This document shows positions 55,079 through 63,434 of a DNA stretch of 64,000 bases, piece by piece. How positions within the stretch are numbered: position 1 is the stretch's first letter; every line of letters begins with the position of its first letter. The position numbers and the translations under genes were made by a program. Source of the stretch: Mariprofundus sp. EBB-1 (GTDB lineage Bacteria; Pseudomonadota; Zetaproteobacteria; Mariprofundales; Mariprofundaceae); contig NZ_RCFQ01000012.1 of assembly GCF_003665155.1 (NCBI RefSeq), positions 1 to 64,000 of the forward strand. The letters are read 5' to 3'. The notes below the pieces were generated by a model that worked only from the letters and a program-made list of their open reading frames with translations, did not search any database and was not told the DNA's origin.

Positions 55079-56188
55079 ATGGGTTATGTTGCCATTAAAG
55101 GCGGTGGTAAAGCCATCGAAGCGGCGGAATCGTTACTGGATTTTCAACGAGCGGAGCAAGGTGCAGATGCATTGCCTTTAGATACCGATTCGATTGAACA
55201 TCAATTGCGCAATCTGACCAGCCGAGTGATATCCGAAGGCGGTTTATACCATCCAAAACTCGCTGCACTGGCCATTAAACAGTGTATGGGCGATTCACTT
55301 GAAGCTGCCTTTACGCTACGAGCTTATCGCTCTACGCGCCCACGCCTGCTCGAAACCGCGATTCATAATAGTTCGGGAATGCGTGTTACCCGCCGTATAT
55401 CAGCAGCTTTTAAAGATATTCCCGGTGGCCAGATGTTAGGCGCAACAACCGACTATTATTTGAGATTGTTGCGCATGAACCTACTGGATGAAAGCCCTGA
55501 ACAGTTCCAAAAAGTGGCATCTAACTGGTTTAAAGATATGCCGAAAGATGCCGTTCCAGAGACCTTTCCCAAGGTGGTGGATGCGCTTAGAGCCGAAGGC
55601 TTGCTGCCGCCTGTAAACAGAGATCCCAAAAGCGATGCCTTTGATATTACCCGTGACCCTTTGGTCTTTCCTGTGCCCAGGTCAGCCGCGTTGGCAACAA
55701 TGGCACGCGCTGAACAGGGCGGTTTGCTCACGATCGCGTATTCCAATATGCGTGGTTACGGCGATGTGCATCCCACGGTGGCAGAGCTGAGAGTCGGTTA
55801 TCTGCCCGTCTTTTTACCGCATCCAATCACCGGTGAACCGATTGAAATCGGTGAGGTGTTGATGACGGAATGCGAAGTGGTGGCGATGTACGAAAGCAGT
55901 GATGAAGGCAGCAAGCCCGTATTTACGCTCGGCTACGGTGCCTGTTTTGGACATAATGAGGTGAAGGCTATCTCCATGGCTATTCTTGATCGAGCCTTAC
56001 AAAAAGGTGCGATGGATGGCCCGCAGAATCCATCGGAAGATGCTGAATTTGTTTTACTGCATATTGATGGAATTGATTCAATGGGGTTTTGCACCCACTA
56101 CAAGATGCCGCACTACGTTACCTTTCAATCGGATATGGATCGTTTGCGCACTACCCAGAGCAAACGGCAAAGTGGGGATCAGGCATGA
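55079..56188 (+). CDS. phnI: C-P lyase core subunit PhnI
   Basis: Nucleosidase of the core; replaces adenine of ATP with the phosphonate. The 369-aa protein starts MGYVAIKGGGKAIEAAE and has RVTRRISAAFKDIPGGQMLGATTDYYLRLL, GYGDVHPTVAELRVGYLPV and LGYGACFGHNEVKAISMAILDRA. GGAGGTG precedes ATG 55079. It overlaps phnJ by 4 nt. Confidence 0.95.
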   Translation: MGYVAIKGGGKAIEAAESLLDFQRAEQGADALPLDTDSIEHQLRNLTSRVISEGGLYHPKLAALAIKQCMGDSLEAAFTLRAYRSTRPRLLETAIHNSSGMRVTRRISAAFKDIPGGQMLGATTDYYLRLLRMNLLDESPEQFQKVASNWFKDMPKDAVPETFPKVVDALRAEGLLPPVNRDPKSDAFDITRDPLVFPVPRSAALATMARAEQGGLLTIAYSNMRGYGDVHPTVAELRVGYLPVFLPHPITGEPIEIGEVLMTECEVVAMYESSDEGSKPVFTLGYGACFGHNEVKAISMAILDRALQKGAMDGPQNPSEDAEFVLLHIDGIDSMGFCTHYKMPHYVTFQSDMDRLRTTQSKRQSGDQA

Positions 56189-57054
56189 GTGCATCTGTAG
56201 GTTATAACTTTGGCTTTATGGATGAATATGCCAAAAAAGAAATTCGCCGCACTGTTCTTAAAGCAGTTGCGATCCCCGGTTATCAGGTACCCTACTCCAG
56301 TCGTGAAATGCCGATGGGGCGCGGATTTGGCACAGGCGGACTGCAACTGACGTTATCGTTGATTGGCGTGGGCGATAACCTGAAGGTGATCGATCAGGGT
56401 TCGGATGATTCTGTGAATGCGGTGAATCTGCGCAGTTTTATCGAAATGACCTGCCCCGGCATTGATACTACAACCAGCGTTGATGAAGCAAATCTGATTC
56501 AGTCACGTCACCGTATTCCGGAAAAACCGCTACGGGATGATCAGGTAATTGTGATGCAAGTGCCTTATCCTGATCCACTGGTGATTGTTGAACCATCGGA
56601 AGATAGGCGCAAAATTCAGCACGGCGAGGGCAACTATTCAAAGCTGCTGGTGAAACTGTATGAGGATATTGTCCAGTTTGATGAAATCACCATATCGCAT
56701 CGTTACCCAACCTGTATCAATAACCATTATGTGCTCGATCCCTCACCGATTCCACGTTGGGATGTTCCAAAAATGCATCAGTCTAGGGCGTTAATTCTAT
56801 TTGGCGCAGGGCGAGAGAAAAAAATCTATGCCGTCCCACCTTACAGCAAAGCTGAGCCGCTGGTGTTTGATGACGTGCCATTCCGAATCGAAGATTTCCG
56901 TGATGAACATAGCGTTCGTCGTCCGTGTGCCCGGTGTGGATGCACATCCAGTTTTCTTGATGAATTTATCGATTCGGAAAATGGTGAGAAAGTTTATCAA
57001 TGCTCTGATTCTGACTGGTGCGATGAACAGTTAGCGCAGCAGGGAGAATGCTGA
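56185..57054 (+). CDS. phnJ: C-P lyase radical SAM subunit PhnJ
   Basis: Breaks the C-P bond using a radical from SAM. The 289-aa protein has SREMPMGRGFGTGGLQLTL and the C-terminal C-x2-C-x21-C-x5-C cysteine pattern, which equals Cys241, 244, 266 and 272 of E. coli PhnJ (cluster plus catalytic Cys). ATG 56185 overlaps the phnI stop (ATGA); an earlier in-frame ATG lies in phnI. All catalytic cysteines are intact. Confidence 0.96.
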   Translation: MSASVGYNFGFMDEYAKKEIRRTVLKAVAIPGYQVPYSSREMPMGRGFGTGGLQLTLSLIGVGDNLKVIDQGSDDSVNAVNLRSFIEMTCPGIDTTTSVDEANLIQSRHRIPEKPLRDDQVIVMQVPYPDPLVIVEPSEDRRKIQHGEGNYSKLLVKLYEDIVQFDEITISHRYPTCINNHYVLDPSPIPRWDVPKMHQSRALILFGAGREKKIYAVPPYSKAEPLVFDDVPFRIEDFRDEHSVRRPCARCGCTSSFLDEFIDSENGEKVYQCSDSDWCDEQLAQQGEC

Positions 57055-57884
57055 TGAAAAAAGTTCTTGAAGTAGACGGCTTGTCCAAAATCTATGGCAA
57101 GGGTTGCTCTCAATGTGCGCAGCTAACAGGGCCTGATTGCGATACGAATATCTGTCCGCAGTGCGGTAGTGTCGTTGCCGCACATGACCTCTCGTTTGAT
57201 CTGTATGAGGGCGAAATTTTAGGCATCATTGGTGAATCGGGTTCAGGTAAATCAACCGCAGTAAAAACGCTCTATTTTGATGAGGAGCCAACAGCAGGTA
57301 GCGCAACCTTTTATGATGGCCAAACAAAGCATGATCTGTTTGAACTTAACAAAGCTCAGCAACGCCACCTAGCCAATCATCGTTTTGGCATGGTCTATCA
57401 GAATCCGCATCTCGGCCTGAATTTTGGTATCTCTGCCGGTGGAAATATCGCCGAGCGCCTGCTGATGTCGGGTGAACGCAGCTATAGCACGATCAGGGCG
57501 CGAGCCACTGCATTACTTACGCGCACGGAAGTGTTGCCTGAACGCATGGATGAATTACCCAAAAATTTCTCAGGAGGCATGCAGCAGCGTGTACAGATTG
57601 CCAAAGCACTGGCGATTGAGCCGCCGTTGTTGTTTCTTGATGAAGTCACTACCGGCCTGGATTTGTCCGTGCAGGCATCCATTCTCGATCTGATACTGGA
57701 AATTCAGCAAGAACTGAAAACATCGATGGTCGTTGTAACGCATGACCTGGGTGTGATTCGTCTGCTGGCAGGTCGAACTATGGTCATGAAATACGGACGC
57801 ATTATTGAATCAGGACTGACTGATCAGATTCTGGAAGATCCCCAGCACGCATATACACAGCGGCTGGTGGCGTCCTCTTTATAA
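57054..57884 (+). CDS. phnK: C-P lyase ABC subunit PhnK
   Basis: ABC-type subunit that docks on the core. The 276-aa protein has Walker A GESGSGKST, signature FSGGMQQRVQIAKAL and Walker B LLFLDEVTTGLD. It also has an unusual cysteine insert before Walker A: Cys18, 21, 29, 34 and 37 (CSQC, CPQC), which looks like a zinc ribbon absent from E. coli PhnK. ATG 57054 shares one base with the phnJ stop (TGATG). Confidence 0.93.
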   Translation: MKKVLEVDGLSKIYGKGCSQCAQLTGPDCDTNICPQCGSVVAAHDLSFDLYEGEILGIIGESGSGKSTAVKTLYFDEEPTAGSATFYDGQTKHDLFELNKAQQRHLANHRFGMVYQNPHLGLNFGISAGGNIAERLLMSGERSYSTIRARATALLTRTEVLPERMDELPKNFSGGMQQRVQIAKALAIEPPLLFLDEVTTGLDLSVQASILDLILEIQQELKTSMVVVTHDLGVIRLLAGRTMVMKYGRIIESGLTDQILEDPQHAYTQRLVASSL

Positions 57885-57896
57885 AAGGGAGCAATC

Positions 57897-58616
57897 ATGC
57901 AAAAACCTATTTTAAAACTTGAGGGCTTTTCAAAGCACTTCCTTTTACATGAACAGGATAAAGTCATCCCCTCCTCGCATGGCGTAAATCTGGAAGCCTA
58001 TGCAGGTAAGCTCACAGCCCTGATCGGTCCGACCGGTGCAGGCAAGTCCTCGGTGCTTAACGGCGTTTATCGCACTTATTTACCCAGCAGTGGAAGCATT
58101 CTTTATAAGACAAAGGATGAACGCTGTGTTGATTTAGCAACGGCAGATGAACATCAGATACTTGATCTGCGTCGCCATGAGATCGGATTTGTAACACAGT
58201 TTTTACGTTTCTTGCCACGCCAGGCTACACAAGATGTGGTGGCACAACCGTTATGCCGAAAGGGTGTCAGTTATGAAGTAGCGCTATCGAGATCTCAAGA
58301 GATGTTGGCAGCGATGAATATTCCTGAACGTTTGTGGAGTGTATCGCCTGCTACGTTTTCAGGCGGTGAAAAACAGCGTGTGAATCTGGCTCGTGGTCTT
58401 ATCGCAAAGCCTCGTTTGCTATTACTCGATGAACCAACGGCCAGCCTTGATCCTAAAACTACGGATGCCGTGGTTGAATTGATAAAAGACTTAAAAGCTG
58501 AAGGCAGTGCGCTGGTGGCTATTTTTCATGATCCATCGCTGGTGGAGCGAATGGCGGATGATGTGGTCGCTTTAACACCACCGCAGCAGATAGAAAAGAA
58601 ATCGGAGAAAATATGA
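57897..58616 (+). CDS. phnL: C-P lyase ABC subunit PhnL
   Basis: Second ABC subunit of the lyase pathway. The 239-aa protein has Walker A GPTGAGKSS, the Q-loop segment VTQFLRFLPRQATQDVV, signature FSGGEKQRVNLARGLIAKP and Walker B LLLLDEPTASLD. AGGGAG precedes the ATG. It overlaps phnM by 4 nt (ATGA). Confidence 0.94.
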   Translation: MQKPILKLEGFSKHFLLHEQDKVIPSSHGVNLEAYAGKLTALIGPTGAGKSSVLNGVYRTYLPSSGSILYKTKDERCVDLATADEHQILDLRRHEIGFVTQFLRFLPRQATQDVVAQPLCRKGVSYEVALSRSQEMLAAMNIPERLWSVSPATFSGGEKQRVNLARGLIAKPRLLLLDEPTASLDPKTTDAVVELIKDLKAEGSALVAIFHDPSLVERMADDVVALTPPQQIEKKSEKI

Positions 58617-59767
58617 GCCAAATGTATCTAACCCATGCGCGCATTATCCTAACCAACGAAGTGCTTGAAGATGCTTCTTTATTGATTAAGGACGGTCTCA
58701 TCGCAGCCATTAACCCGGACAACTGCGCTTCGGCATCTGAAATCGACCTGAAGGGAAAAACCATCATGCCAGGCATGATCGACCTGCACTGTGATGCGCT
58801 GGAAAAAGAGGTTGAGCCACGCCCCGGCGTTCATTTCCCTATGAATTTTGCCATTGCGCAGGCGGATAAACGCAACGCAGCGGCAGGTATCACCACGGTG
58901 TTTCATGCCATGGCCTTTGCCAATAATGAGTTGGGCGTGCGCAGTAATGAGATGGCTGCACAACTGGTTAGTGCCGTGCATGCATGGCAACCGCATGCAT
59001 TGGTGGATAACCGGGTGCATTGCCGTTACGAAATCACAGACGTAAGTGGCATGCCTGTCCTGCAATCCTTGCTTGAAAATAAGCAAATGGATCTACTTTC
59101 CCTGATGGATCACACCCCGGGTCAGGGGCAGTTTAAAAGTATGGCCGCTTATCGCGAATATCTGAAGCGAACCTATAAAAGAAGCGAATCAGAAGTTGAT
59201 GATATCCTTGAGCAGAAACAGGCAGCAGCAGAAGGTGCTTTTGAAAGAGTTGAATATTTAATTAAACTTGCTCATGCCAATGGCATCTCTGTCGCCAGCC
59301 ACGATGATGATAGCTCCGAGCGTATTGACACCATGACCGCATTGAATGTGCAGATTTCAGAATTCCCTATCAATCTGGAGACCGCACGCTACGCCCGTCA
59401 ACAAGGCATGAGTACCATCATGGGAGCACCTAATATTTTACGGGGTAAGAGCCAGTCTGGTTCCATGCGCGCGATTGATGGTATCCACGCAGATGTGGTG
59501 GACTGTTTATGTGCCGATTATGCACCTGCAGCATTGATTGTGGCTGTCTTCCAGATACCTGAAATATCCGAATTAAACCTCGCTGATGCCGTTCGCTTTG
59601 TTACAGCCAACCCTGCCAAGGCAGCAGGGTTGCACGATCGGGGTGAAATCGCGGTTGGTAAACGCGCCGACCTGATTGCCGTTGATTTTCCTGGCGGTCT
59701 TCCTCAAGTATCATCGGTGTGGGTGGACGGTGTTCAGGCATGCCAAAACAACTATGATCATGGCTAA
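58613..59767 (+). CDS. phnM: Alkylphosphonate triphosphate diphosphohydrolase PhnM
   Basis: Removes pyrophosphate from alkylphosphonate ribose triphosphate. The 384-aa amidohydrolase has PGMIDLHCDALEKEVEPRPG, GITTVFHAMAF, SLMDHTPGQGQF, VASHDDDSSERI and GAPNILRGKSQSGSM. Metal-binding histidines are visible in the first, third and fourth segments. It overlaps phnN by 8 nt. Confidence 0.95.
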   Translation: MSQMYLTHARIILTNEVLEDASLLIKDGLIAAINPDNCASASEIDLKGKTIMPGMIDLHCDALEKEVEPRPGVHFPMNFAIAQADKRNAAAGITTVFHAMAFANNELGVRSNEMAAQLVSAVHAWQPHALVDNRVHCRYEITDVSGMPVLQSLLENKQMDLLSLMDHTPGQGQFKSMAAYREYLKRTYKRSESEVDDILEQKQAAAEGAFERVEYLIKLAHANGISVASHDDDSSERIDTMTALNVQISEFPINLETARYARQQGMSTIMGAPNILRGKSQSGSMRAIDGIHADVVDCLCADYAPAALIVAVFQIPEISELNLADAVRFVTANPAKAAGLHDRGEIAVGKRADLIAVDFPGGLPQVSSVWVDGVQACQNNYDHG

Positions 59768-60299
59768 GATTTACTATGTGATCGGTGCATCAGGGGCAGG
59801 CAAAGATTCGATTATGGCTTATGCTCGCCAAAAAGTGAGTGGCGATACCCCAGCTATTTTTTGCCATCGCTACATCACACGAGCTGCGGATGCAGGCGGT
59901 GAGAATCATATAGCTCTAACTGACCGCGAGTTTGAAATCAGGAAAAACCGCGGTTGTTTTGCCATGAACTGGCAAAGCCATGGCCATCAATATGGTATCG
60001 GCGTTGAAATCCATGATTGGCTTAAGGCTGATTTGAACGTTATCGTGAATGGTTCACGCGCATATTTGAATGAAGCACTCATGGCATTTCCAGAGATGAT
60101 TCCCGTTCTTATCAATGTTTCAGATGACATGTTGTTTCATCGTCTCAAAGCCAGAGGAAGGGAGAGCGTGCCAGATATCAAGAGCAGGATTCAACGCTCT
60201 CAATCTCTTGAGCCTATTGTTCATTCAAATTTAATCATTATTGAAAATAATAGTGAATTGGCCACAGCCGGCGACGCGTTAGTTGAACTGATTGCATGA
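59760..60299 (+). CDS. phnN: Ribose 1,5-bisphosphate phosphokinase PhnN
   Basis: Phosphorylates ribose 1,5-bisphosphate to PRPP. The 179-aa protein has the P-loop IGASGAGKDSIM, CHRYITRAADAGGENHIALT and RLKARGRES, the guanylate-kinase-like pattern. ATG 59760 starts inside phnM; an ATG 6 nt earlier is also in frame. It overlaps phnP by 4 nt. Confidence 0.9.
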   Translation: MAKIYYVIGASGAGKDSIMAYARQKVSGDTPAIFCHRYITRAADAGGENHIALTDREFEIRKNRGCFAMNWQSHGHQYGIGVEIHDWLKADLNVIVNGSRAYLNEALMAFPEMIPVLINVSDDMLFHRLKARGRESVPDIKSRIQRSQSLEPIVHSNLIIIENNSELATAGDALVELIA

Positions 60300-61060
60300 G
60301 TATTAAGCTTACATTCCTGGGTACCGGTGATGCTGGCGGAGTTCCTCTTTTTGGCTGTAACTGCTCCATCTGCTTGCAAATGAAAAAGGATGGAATTAGG
60401 CGCAGCCCCTGTTCAGCAGTCATCAGCTTTGGCAGTTGTTCATTTCTAATTGATGCAGGCAGAACCGATCTTCTGGCTTTATTTGACCAATATCAGTTCA
60501 AGCGCATTCTATTGACGCATTATCATGCAGACCATGTACAGGGGCTGTTTCATATTCGCTGGGGAAATCCCGCGTTAAATATCCCTGTTCATGGCCCTGT
60601 CGATGAACAGGGATGTGCTGACCTGTTGAAACACCCCGGTATTCTTGATTTCACTGATCAGATGATTCCATTTCTTTGTCGTGAATTTAATGGAATCAGT
60701 ATTACCCCGGTACCTCTAAATCACTCTAAGCTTACCTTAGGTTACTGTTTTGATTACAAGGGAAAACGAGTGGCTTATCTCACAGATACGTTGGGCTTAC
60801 CGTTGGAGACAGAGTCATTCCTTCTTTCCTGGCAACCAGATATTCTGATTTTAGATTGCAGCCACCCACCTGGGCATGCACATATGAGAAATCACAATGA
60901 CCTTATGACAGCTTTATGCATTCACAACAAAATATCACCGGCTGAATCATGGCTTACTCATATCGGTCATGAACTCGAATTATACTGGCATGCGCAAGGG
61001 ATAGAGCTCCCTTCAAATGTATTTATTGCAACCGATGGATATCAATTAACAGTAAGGTAA
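60296..61060 (+). CDS. phnP: Phosphoribosyl cyclic phosphodiesterase PhnP
   Basis: Opens 5-phosphoribosyl 1,2-cyclic phosphate. The 254-aa metallo-beta-lactamase protein has the THYHADHVQG metal motif, a structural cysteine set CNCSIC, NHSKLTLGYCF and LILDCSHPPGH. It ends the C-P lyase genes. No phnO (acetyltransferase) is present. The ATG overlaps the phnN stop. Confidence 0.95.
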   Translation: MSIKLTFLGTGDAGGVPLFGCNCSICLQMKKDGIRRSPCSAVISFGSCSFLIDAGRTDLLALFDQYQFKRILLTHYHADHVQGLFHIRWGNPALNIPVHGPVDEQGCADLLKHPGILDFTDQMIPFLCREFNGISITPVPLNHSKLTLGYCFDYKGKRVAYLTDTLGLPLETESFLLSWQPDILILDCSHPPGHAHMRNHNDLMTALCIHNKISPAESWLTHIGHELELYWHAQGIELPSNVFIATDGYQLTVR

Positions 61061-61063
61061 TCA

Positions 61064-61103
61064 CGGTCATATTCCTGTCATGCATCTGCCTTTTTCTTGT
61101 CAT
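61064..61103 (+). promoter_or_regulatory. Pho box array upstream of the porin gene
   Basis: Four 7-bp repeats at 11-bp spacing: CGGTCAT (61064), CTGTCAT (61075), CTGCCTT (61086) and TTGTCAT (61097). A consensus TATAAT -10 lies at 61113-61118, 9 bp beyond, which is the Pho promoter geometry. The two central repeats align with those before phnF. The porin thus has its own PhoB promoter. Confidence 0.85.
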
Positions 61104-61133
61104 TTTCGTCCTTATAATCATATGTAGATATAT

Positions 61134-61147
61134 AGATATCTGTATGA
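61134..61147 (+). promoter_or_regulatory. Candidate second PhnF operator before the porin
   Basis: AGATATCT followed by GTATGA repeats the palindrome at 49870. It lies 16 bp downstream of the porin TATAAT, a good position for repression. Binding is inferred. Confidence 0.4.
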
Positions 61148-61172
61148 ATATAACATTACAGGAGAAACAATT

Positions 61173-62237
61173 ATGAAGAAACATATCATGCTATCTGCAC
61201 TGGCTTGCATCAGTTTTGCACCGTCAGCATTTGCAGGAGTAACTGTCTTTGATGATGGCGAAAGTAAATTAAAACTGAGCGGCTTAGTTCGCGTTGATGC
61301 AATTTCCAATAAAATAACATCGGTAGCTGGTGGCATTCCAACAACCACTAAAACTCAGGGCTTCGATCTGAACAGGGCATACCTGACTGCAAAATATACC
61401 ATTGATGCTGATAATATGATGAGAATCACCACCGATGTGAAATATGAATCAGCTCTTACAGGTAAGAAAAGTAACATCTTTCTTAAATATGCCTATCTTC
61501 AGAGTAAGCTGGCGGGTGATGCAGCCGTTCTTCGCTTGGGTGTATCGCATACTCCATGGGTAGATTATGAACTGGCACTCTGGAAGCACGCTTACTTCAT
61601 CGATGAGCCTTCATCCACATTTGGATATGAAGCCTCTTCTGATCTTGGTATTGGTCTAAAGGGTAAGCTCGCTAATGGCATGGTGAAATACTTTGTGACT
61701 GCAGTGAACGGTAAAGGCTATGCTGATATAAAAAAATCAAATGGCATAGATTACTCAGGCCGTATTGGTCTGGAACCTATTAAAGGGCTGACTTTTGATG
61801 TGGGTTATAGAACCGGATATAAAGGAACTAAAACCAGCGCTATTGTTCCTCTCGGTAAGCAAACGCTGACTCGGGCAATGATTTCCTATGGTACTGACTC
61901 TTTCAGAATTGGTGTCGATTATATGATCAACAAAGATAAAACTGTTGCTGCGCCATTCGAAGACAAACTTATGTCAGGTTGGGGTTGGGTAAAACTGGGA
62001 GCTGGTTTTGGTCTGGTTGCACGATATGACCAGGAAAAATCCAATAAACTAGTTGCGGTTCTCGGAGATGTGGAACAAAAAACAGATCAAATTGTTGCTG
62101 GCCTCACTTACAAACGCGCAAAAAATGTGAATTTCACATTGGGTTACATGGGTAAGAAGTTTACTGGTTATAAGTATGTTCTCAATGATACGTACAAAGA
62201 CACAAGGATTGGACTATGGAGCCAATTTGCTTATTAA
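61173..62237 (+). CDS. Outer-membrane porin, phosphonate/phosphate-regulated
   Basis: The 354-aa protein has a signal peptide (MKKHIMLSALACISFAPSAFA) and a run of amphipathic strands with aromatic girdles (GLVRVDAISNK, RAYLTAKYTIDADNMMR, IGVDYMINKD), ending with tyrosine (LWSQFAY) for BAM insertion. It is a beta-barrel porin like OprP/OprO in gene context; whether it binds phosphonate selectively is unknown. GGAG precedes the ATG. The Pho box and its place after phnP suggest it admits phosphonates or phosphate. Confidence 0.82.
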   Translation: MKKHIMLSALACISFAPSAFAGVTVFDDGESKLKLSGLVRVDAISNKITSVAGGIPTTTKTQGFDLNRAYLTAKYTIDADNMMRITTDVKYESALTGKKSNIFLKYAYLQSKLAGDAAVLRLGVSHTPWVDYELALWKHAYFIDEPSSTFGYEASSDLGIGLKGKLANGMVKYFVTAVNGKGYADIKKSNGIDYSGRIGLEPIKGLTFDVGYRTGYKGTKTSAIVPLGKQTLTRAMISYGTDSFRIGVDYMINKDKTVAAPFEDKLMSGWGWVKLGAGFGLVARYDQEKSNKLVAVLGDVEQKTDQIVAGLTYKRAKNVNFTLGYMGKKFTGYKYVLNDTYKDTRIGLWSQFAY

Positions 62238-62269
62238 AGTTTAATGTCCTCGTCAGATAATTAAAGGTT

Positions 62270-62323
62270 AGGGCACCTGCATTTCTTTCTTCTAAGATTG
62301 CTTTTAGAGAAATGCGGTGCCCT
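62270..62323 (+). terminator. Long hairpin after the porin gene
   Basis: AGGGCACC-GCATTTCT pairs with AGAAATGC-GGTGCCCT with one bulged T and a loop of about 20 nt. No T-run follows, so it could be a terminator, a 3'-stabilising stem or a small RNA end. Confidence 0.6.
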
Positions 62324-62487
62324 ATGCCTTTATAAATTCTCACCGGAGTTACACCTTCTGCGTTTGATTTTGTAATAGTACATCCAAATCAGCCAATAGA
62401 ATAAAATTTTCAAATCATTATTTTTTGTCTCATATAGATTATCATCCGAACCATGCAATTTTATACCAACTGCGCGTGCGAATCCTA

Positions 62488-63309
62488 ATGGCATATATAC
62501 TCAATATCAGATCATTTCCTTTACTCTTTTCCTTTCTTTTGCTGATCACACCGATGTCCGCAATGGCAGAACCGGAGCATGAACTCGATCAGATCGCCAA
62601 ACTCATATTCCAAAATGAATGCGCTTCAAAAAACAGCTGCCTAACCTCCTGGAACGAAGGCGAGGAGTTCGCGTCCCTCGGTATCGGGCACTTTATCTGG
62701 TATCCGGGTGCATCCAACAAAACCTTCAGCGAAAGCTTTCCGGCTCTGCTGCTGTTTATGCAACAACAGGGTGAACAGCTGCCCGCATGGTTGGCGGCTC
62801 ATCCTGAGCAAGCCAACCCCTGGTCGAACAGGGAGACCTTTCTAGCCGCCTATGATGGTAAAAAGATGCACGCTTTGCGTGACTTTCTGATACGCAGCAA
62901 AGCTACTCAGGCAACGTTCATGCAACAGCGCTTACGTGCCTCCTTACCGTTACTGCTCAAAGGACTCGATCAAGACGCACAACAGCATATTCGTCAGCAG
63001 TTTGAACGCGTAGCTAGCTCCCCCATGGGGATGTATGTGCTGATGGATTATGTGAATTTCAAAGGGGAAGGCACCAGCCTGAAAGAGCGTTACCAGGGTA
63101 AGGGCTGGGGCCTGCTTCAAGTCCTTCAATATATGTCGAGTGATGCGTCAGGCATTGCTACAATCAAAGCATTTGCCGATGCCGCGGACGCAATGTTGAC
63201 CCGCCGCGTACACTTATCGCCTCCTGAACGTAACGAGGCCCGTTGGTTAAGCGGCTGGCGTAAACGCCTGCACACCTATGTGCATGAAGCAGAGAAACCG
63301 GCACAATGA
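62488..63309 (+). CDS. Secreted protein of unknown function, lysozyme-like guess
   Basis: The 273-aa protein has a signal peptide (MAYILNIRSFPLLFSFLLLITPMSAMA), an ELDQIAKLIFQNECASKNSCLTSW cysteine pair and ASLGIGHFIWYPGAS. The Glu-x-Gly-x-Gly-type arrangement near the N-terminus recalls lysozyme-like folds, but no catalytic set can be shown. A helix-rich C-terminus follows. ATG 62488 is preferred because the signal peptide then comes first. It is separated from the porin by the long hairpin. Confidence 0.6.
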   Translation: MAYILNIRSFPLLFSFLLLITPMSAMAEPEHELDQIAKLIFQNECASKNSCLTSWNEGEEFASLGIGHFIWYPGASNKTFSESFPALLLFMQQQGEQLPAWLAAHPEQANPWSNRETFLAAYDGKKMHALRDFLIRSKATQATFMQQRLRASLPLLLKGLDQDAQQHIRQQFERVASSPMGMYVLMDYVNFKGEGTSLKERYQGKGWGLLQVLQYMSSDASGIATIKAFADAADAMLTRRVHLSPPERNEARWLSGWRKRLHTYVHEAEKPAQ

Positions 63310-63363
63310 TCAGAATACCAATGCCAAACAGAGCGTAAGAGGTAAGAATTGCATCTGTTTTTG

Positions 63364-63402
63364 TCTTTACTTTGCGTAACTCTGCGTACTTCGCGGTGAA
63401 AA
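63364..63402 (-). repeat. Short 3'-end repeat, copy 5 (after hda)
   Basis: On the minus strand, 32 nt beyond the hda-like stop, the sequence reads TTTTCACCGCGAAGTACGCA, then GAGTTACGCAAAGTAAAG. It is 58 kb away from the other copies and keeps the same orientation to its gene. Confidence 0.8.
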
Positions 63403-63434
63403 TACTGAATCATGATATTAAAACACAGGATATT

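Noticed and set aside
49803-62237. The phosphonate block as a mobile island
   Set aside because: No integrase, tRNA, direct repeats or clear shift of base composition at the edges. Horizontal transfer is possible but not shown here.
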